From positions 25,497,296-25,561,295 of the forward strand of contig NW_022098072.1 in NCBI RefSeq assembly GCF_002288925.2: DNA of 64,000 nt, read 5' to 3'. The translations under genes and the position numbers were made by a program. Of this stretch, positions 58,706 through 64,000 are shown in pieces. The notes below the pieces were generated by a model. It made no database searches. It saw nothing but the letters and a program-made list of their open reading frames with translations, and had not been told where the DNA came from. The stretch's first letter is position 1. The number at the start of each line of letters is the position of its first letter. This DNA comes from Delphinapterus leucas. Its lineage: Eukaryota; Chordata; Mammalia; Artiodactyla; Monodontidae.

Positions 58706-61700
58706 CTGTAAGCAACAGAGAGATGCTCTAAGGAGCTCACTGCAACTAATTTCTCATTTCTCTGGTTCCCCAGTGAGAGTAAGACTTAAAATGCATAAAT
58801 AAAACCACTGCTCCCTGCCTACTGCAATCCACAATGAACATATGTTTGGGAAATTTTATTTTAAGCAACTCTGTATTAAATGAAGCACACATAATTGATG
58901 GAATATTTTTATTAGTGTTTCTTAAAATTCTTATTCACCAAGCTCTTAATTGACTATAGCGTGTACTGACATTCACAGTACAGGACAGACAAGTGACACC
59001 AACCATACTAATAGCCTTTTAGCAGCCCACCAGTTAACATCATTTAGAAAATACGAAAGACGGAAGATTAGAATCTTCAGTTGGGAGGCTAAAGGGCAGC
59101 TAGGAGGCCCTTTTGTGGGTTTCATGTGGTATTATTTTCTTGCAGCTCAGCTGCACTCATATGACTCTGAAAAATCTTTTGAGATATAATCTGAAAAGAG
59201 GTCCCAGTCTCTGCCCTCGGCTATTTGCGTCATCAACCTGCAAAATTCCAATCTTGGCACTTGCTGAGCTTTCCATTATATGAGAATTTCTGCTTTTGGC
59301 CTTGGGGACAGCTAGAAGAGTACATATTTCTTCTGCTTCTCTTTCTCTTTCTATCTAAAAAGGTCAGGCTTATGTTTTTACTTTGCTGAACATAGGAGCA
59401 AACCGAATGCCAACAGCAAGTGCTGTATATCACCTACCACACCTGGGACCAGAAATCAACAAGACTCTGGCAGTGTCAGAAACCTCAGGTCCTCATTGTC
59501 AAGCCCATTTAAATCCGGGACTCAAACTCATGAAAGAAGCAAAGCAAAGGATGGAGCCAGAAAGGAGGATTTCCACTTCAACATTGCCCTAAGCAGTGAA
59601 AAAGCACCACTACTTTTTTTCGCAGAGAAAGTTGTGGTAACAATCACAGTGATATTAGGCTGGAGTGACTATTTAATTTGGTGTGGCCAATTTATATGGT
59701 TAGTAAATTGAATTTCCTTTGGGGTATAGTCTGCAATTGAACTGAATTCATTATAACTTTCCTAAGTTTATCTGAGAAGGTATTTTTGCTTTCTTGTTAA
59801 AGGGTATAGTATTAGTCGAAATGGCTGTTAAACCAATTCCTCCAAATGAAGCTTCTAGGTTGCCCTAATAATTTGGAGTCTGTGCTCCCCTCTCTGTGGC
59901 AATGAGGCTGTCTCTTGCTTTTCCCAAGAGACCCCACTGTACCTTTCTTATCTTCTGTAATGTTTACAATTAAAGGGAGAAGGGAAAAACCTCAAGGTCA
60001 TGCCAAGGCATTTTGCAGAACTGAGGGGAAGGGGCTCGGCCTATGCAATGTTTAAACAGCTATCATAATGCTTAAGGAAATATATGAAGATATTTTACCT
60101 TTTTTGTGGGTTTTTTATGATTCTAAAAACAACGTATGCTCATTGTGGAAAACATAAAAATATGGCATACTATAAAAAACAGGGTTAATCACAGTTAATA
60201 TTTTAGAGAAACATGAGTTTTGTTTTCATAAATTTGTTAATAGGATTAATATGTTAGAGCTCTAAATGGAAGATATATAAGGAGCAACACGTACATAGTC
60301 GAAGTATGTTTTCAATTGTGACGTTGATTGGGATGTCACAAATTCATCTTTTAGCTCTTGCTGGGCTCCGGTTGAGAATTAAACCCTAATCCCTTAAGGC
60401 ATCCACTGAATGCAATGGATGGACTTCTCTCCCAGGCATCTTGAATGATGCTGTCCTTGGGAGAACTGAGGAAACAGTCAATCAAATTCTTTGCTGTAGG
60501 ACTTGATTCTCTCACAGAACCCAGGCTGAGAGAGGCTGAAACAGTGTCTGCCCTGTCTGAGCTCGAAAGGAATTTCTCTACTTCTAGAAAAGGTCATTTT
60601 CCTTCTTTCCTTTATTTACCTTCTACCATGGGAGCTCGTTCCCTGCAGAACAATTGCTTTTTGGACTCCCTAACTCAAGATAGGAAAAAATATCATATTA
60701 TTTCCACTCCCTAAAGAGTAGGCATGGACCCCAGACTAAAAAACATGAAATTTTAGGATTGGAAGGGACAGTAGAAGTAATTGAGCTCAGCCTCCCGCCC
60801 AGAGAGCAGGGTCTTCAGTTTCTAAAGGACAGGTCTGTGTCAGCATGTGTCAATTTTAGACAATCTGCTCAAACTCTCAAGTGAGAGGTTTTGAGAAAGC
60901 CCCCCAAGCAATCCAATTCCTTATAAAAGCTACCCCATTAGAGACTAGAGACCAGGTTAACAATGAAAAGAGTTATCAACTAAATAACTAATATGTTAAT
61001 GATTGTTAGATCAATTACTCAATAAAGCAAATGATTAGAAGCAAACTAAAGGTATTGGGAAGAACTTGATATAAAAGTTCCATTATGGACATAGGACAAT
61101 GGTACCACCTCAAGGCTCTTCACTAATAACAAGTCCTACTTTAGGGAACTACTCGGAGTCAGTGATAAGCTCTGGGTTATACCGTTTCCCATAGTGAGTA
61201 GGAAGTTTACTTAGGAATTTTGAATTGAAAAGCATTAAAGGGGTTCATTTTATCAGTCAAAATTAATACTGGCTGAAGGAAAGCAAAGACCACTGTTATA
61301 TTATTTGTTAAATATTTCTGTGATAAGATCTATAGATTAGAAAAGAAAAACTGTAAGGAAGATATTTTTATTTTAATGTGTGGCTACACTTTTATAGAAA
61401 ATGGGAATTGAATTCATGGGGAGCATACATCAGTTTTTCAAGAGCAAGAATTAATTTTAAAGGGCAAAAAAGGAAGCTTCAAATTTCAGAAATTAACTTC
61501 TCTACCCTTTCTAATCATACCGGATGTGGGACAGTCCAGTGGCATTCAAGCTGAAGCCAGGTGACACTGCTGGACTTCTGCAGGTCTAGTACCTCTCTCA
61601 ACTGTTGGCTTATTTAGAGCCAAACACTAGCTCTGTAAATTTCCTCTCTGTGAACTTTCCACTGCTTTCTGGGCCATTACTCTGAGCGACAGACTCCTTG

Positions 61701-62222
61701 TCTGGTATGTTCAGCTCCTGGAAACCAGAGCTAATTAACATAGTTAAAACTCCCCCTGCAGCCATCCTTCCAGGGCAATGGATTCCAAACCTGATGAGCT
61801 CCTTTACAGTCTCATACATAATTTTAACTCTCTTGGTAGCACATTAATTGCCCACTTATAAAGTTCAAAATGTAGATACATAAATACATCATCACTATTT
61901 TGCTACGGCTAGAGGTCAACAACCAGATGCACACAGAGCTATAGTAAATGACATTTTTACTGTACATGGCTTTATCCCTTCTCTGAAAGCAAACAACACA
62001 CACAGAATACAAATGGATCTTGATGAACACCTTGGTTTGAGCAACTTGGATCTCTTTCTTTTAAAGGCTCAATAAATCAAAATCAATACTGCAGAAAAAC
62101 ATGCTTCTTGGGAATCTTGAAGGAGGAAAACAAATGGATAGATTTAAAATTATGTCCTAAGGAAGTTGAAATCAAGAGACATTTAAAGTCATACAGGCAT
62201 AAGTATGTGTTTAATCACCTAC
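58706..62222 (-). other. HS3ST5: HS3ST5 intron between the two coding exons
   Basis: This is a 3517-bp GT-AG intron: donor GTAGGT at 62222, acceptor CAG ending at 58706. It is phase 2 and splits an Arg codon. I see no young SINE or L1 inside, in contrast to the rest of the window. The stretch near 60110-60240 resembles an old MER/L1-type fragment. Short open frames here, such as + 58950-59189 and - 61610-61819, show no similarity I recognise. Confidence 0.9.
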
Positions 62223-62329
62223 CTATCCAAGCTCCCAACTCTGGCGACTAGATACAGGAGACTCCCAACGGCAAGGCTTCCCAGCACCAGGAGCTTCTGT
62301 CTCAGCCATGCCTGCTGTTTGAATAGCAT
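62223..62329 (-). CDS. HS3ST5: HS3ST5 coding exon 1: cytoplasmic tail and signal anchor
   Basis: This 107-nt coding part was too short to stand out as an open frame. It encodes residues 1-35 and two bases of codon 36. The protein starts MLFKQQAWLRQK, a short basic cytoplasmic tail. A hydrophobic segment at about residues 13-29 (LLVLGSLAVGSLLYLVA) follows and is the type II Golgi signal anchor. The start at 62329 sits in a good context (gccATGc). The exon ends TTGGATAG before a GTAGGT donor at 62222, and codon 36 (Arg) is completed by the first base of the next exon at 58705. Coding total is 107 + 931 = 1038 nt, which is 345 codons plus stop. The upstream ATG at about 62339 is out of frame. 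Confidence 0.95.
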
Positions 62330-62361
62330 GGCCCTCCATCAACCTTCAGGACTTCTGCAGC
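62330..62361 (-). other. HS3ST5: HS3ST5 5' UTR portion of the first coding exon
   Basis: On the - strand a pyrimidine-rich tract ending CTCTCAG stops at 62362, an acceptor-like site. This suggests the coding exon begins at 62361 with about 32 nt of 5' UTR, and that at least one non-coding exon and the promoter lie to the right. The boundary rests on the acceptor motif alone. Confidence 0.6.
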
Positions 62362-63454
62362 CTGAGAGATGGGGATAGAAGGGGACTCATCAGCAGTCAT
62401 CTCTTACTGGCTCTGTTGATTGTCACAAAGCCAAGCAGGGGTGGGAATACAGGGGATAAAGTGATGTCACACAAAGAACAGATGTCATACCAGCCTTGAC
62501 AGCGTTCATGGACAACAGCTATTTAGCAAAACTTACCTACCTTTCCCTGCTCTGTGTTATAAGATCAAATGCTAAACCAGAGGGAAGACACTAACTAGAC
62601 AGAACTTGCTGGGCAACTGTCAAAGTACACTAAAATGCATATATAATTTTAAATGCATATATATGTAAATATATATATGTTTTTGTTGTTAGTCATTCAA
62701 AGAATACTGATAAAATGAGCAACGGAGCAACCTGAGGTTTAGCAGCCGGGCAACCAGTAAACTAAAGGTTCTACTTCAGTATAATGGGATGAAGGTAGCA
62801 ATTGAAATCCCCCTTCAGTAAGTTAGTATTTGGGGCATAACAATGACATGCTTTACTGATATGTTTTTTGTTTCGTTTCGTTCTAGTTGTGAGCGGAGGA
62901 AGGGGGTAAGATCAAAAGCTATGTCTTTGCTAACTGAGGTCATCAGTGGTAGCTATCAGGATCTCAAATGTTTGGGGACAGTGGCTCTCAGTAACCAGAT
63001 GTTTCCCTTCATCTCCTCTGCCCAGGCCTGGATTGGACTGACTGATTCTGAAAACATGCTCTGACTAGGTGCCCTGCTATGTGACCCCCTCCTGGCTCTC
63101 AATGAATTTAAACAGGGTTGGTGTTATGGACCTCGCTCTAACATCAAGACAGAAGCTTACCCGGAAGCTCTGTACTCTTATACCTGAAATAAGGCCAGCT
63201 GAGGAGTGTAAGGCTTTACTAGTGCTGTTATTAAATTTTGGGAAAAAATGCAAGCTTCCAATTCAGTCTCTCTTATTAAATATAAATCCAGTCCCCCTTT
63301 CAAGATAAGATTGTTTGCTTCGCATTCAAAGTCAAAATGGTAACCCCAGAAGAGGGACAACAGCAATGGGTCGTGGTTAGAGATTGTTTTGATGCAATAG
63401 TCTCTCCCTATTTGCTAAGTGAAGATATTCTCTGTACAAAAAAGGATTATACTA
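62362..63454 (-). other. HS3ST5: Probable upstream intron of HS3ST5
   Basis: Lies 5' of the inferred acceptor at 62362. Contains an AT-rich (TATA)n-like patch at 62635-62685. No exon recognised. Confidence 0.5.
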
Positions 63455-63960
63455 GGATTGATGGGTTGATTCACTCATTCATCAGGAAATACTGAGCACT
63501 GATAGCATTTCCAGCTATTCTACTAGGTTTATGGGGGATCCCAAAAAAGATCCTTAAAGAGTTTTAGCCCTTGGAAAACTGACGATGTGATTAGAGAATC
63601 ATGAAACAATCAGAGAACACCACCTCATTCGTGATAATGTATGAATAACTGTTGGGAAAAGAAAATGAAGGAGATGGTCAGGTATGTGGGCTCGATGGGA
63701 ATGCTGTTTGGTGGTATGTAGTATATGATTTGCTGAGGAGGCTGTAGGAGGTCACCCCAAAAGGGAGAGAGAAGAGCAGCATTCACCCAACACACAGCCC
63801 ACAAATATTTATGGAACGTGACTTAGGTTTTAGATTCTGTACCGGGTGCCCCAGAGATAGTGGCCAACGTGGGAGGCTATAGTCTCGTGGAGAAGACAGA
63901 AACTAAACCGGTAAATGTAGGATTCACATGTACCTACAAATTGTAATAACAGAGGAAAAG
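63455..63960 (+). mobile_element. L2 LINE fragment
   Basis: ATTCACTCATTCATCAGGAAATACTGAGCACTG at the left; CAAATATTTATGGAACGTGAC...GTACCGGGTGCCCCAGAGATAG...GGAGAAGACAGAAAC at the right. It may be two L2 pieces; the second runs to the window edge. Confidence 0.65.
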
Positions 63961-64000
63961 TACAGGATGCAGTGAGAAAGAATACAGGAGGAAGCTACTT

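Overview
The window is mammalian nuclear DNA, most probably from a whale or dolphin. The evidence is twelve tRNA-Glu-derived SINEs of the CHR-1/CHR-2 group found in cetaceans, hippos and ruminants. Nine of them still carry clean target-site duplications of 10-17 bp, so this lineage amplified them recently. Older mammalian repeats (L2, MIR, MER5-type hAT, Tigger/MER2-type, MaLR LTRs, L1) make up most of the rest. There are no prokaryotic features.

Layout. From 1 to about 40 kb the DNA is gene-poor and repeat-rich. It holds an L1 fragment split by a SINE (490-1440), an older L1 tail (2385-3243), and a nearly full-length but internally deleted L1 (14.4-19.8 kb) with a CHR-2 SINE in its 5' UTR. 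It also holds a Tigger/MER2-type DNA transposon (26.6-27.1 kb), several L2 tails, and two recent local tandem duplications (33 bp at 7.6 kb, 75 bp at 25.6 kb). From 40.4 to 42.4 kb there is a nested repeat block followed by a degenerate tandem array of L2-tail-like units. From about 43.35 to 46.57 kb on the + strand lies a processed retrocopy of SENP2 (SUMO protease). It is disrupted in its N-terminal half, but its catalytic domain is one uninterrupted reading frame. From 46.6 to 57 kb I see mostly unassigned DNA with a few repeats.

The only functional protein-coding gene I recognise is HS3ST5 (heparan sulfate glucosamine 3-O-sulfotransferase 5) on the - strand. A first coding exon (62329 down to 62223) and a second coding exon (58705 down to 57775) are separated by a 3.5-kb intron. 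They join in frame to give 345 residues with all family motifs intact. The 5' non-coding exons and promoter lie to the right, outside the window. The left part of the window is the region 3' of this gene; by mammalian synteny (known, not visible here) HDAC2 would lie further that way.

I found no undescribed multi-gene system. The most interesting items are the SENP2 retrocopy with an intact protease-domain frame, the L1 whose ORF1 is fused by deletion to the reverse transcriptase palm, and the L2-tail tandem array.
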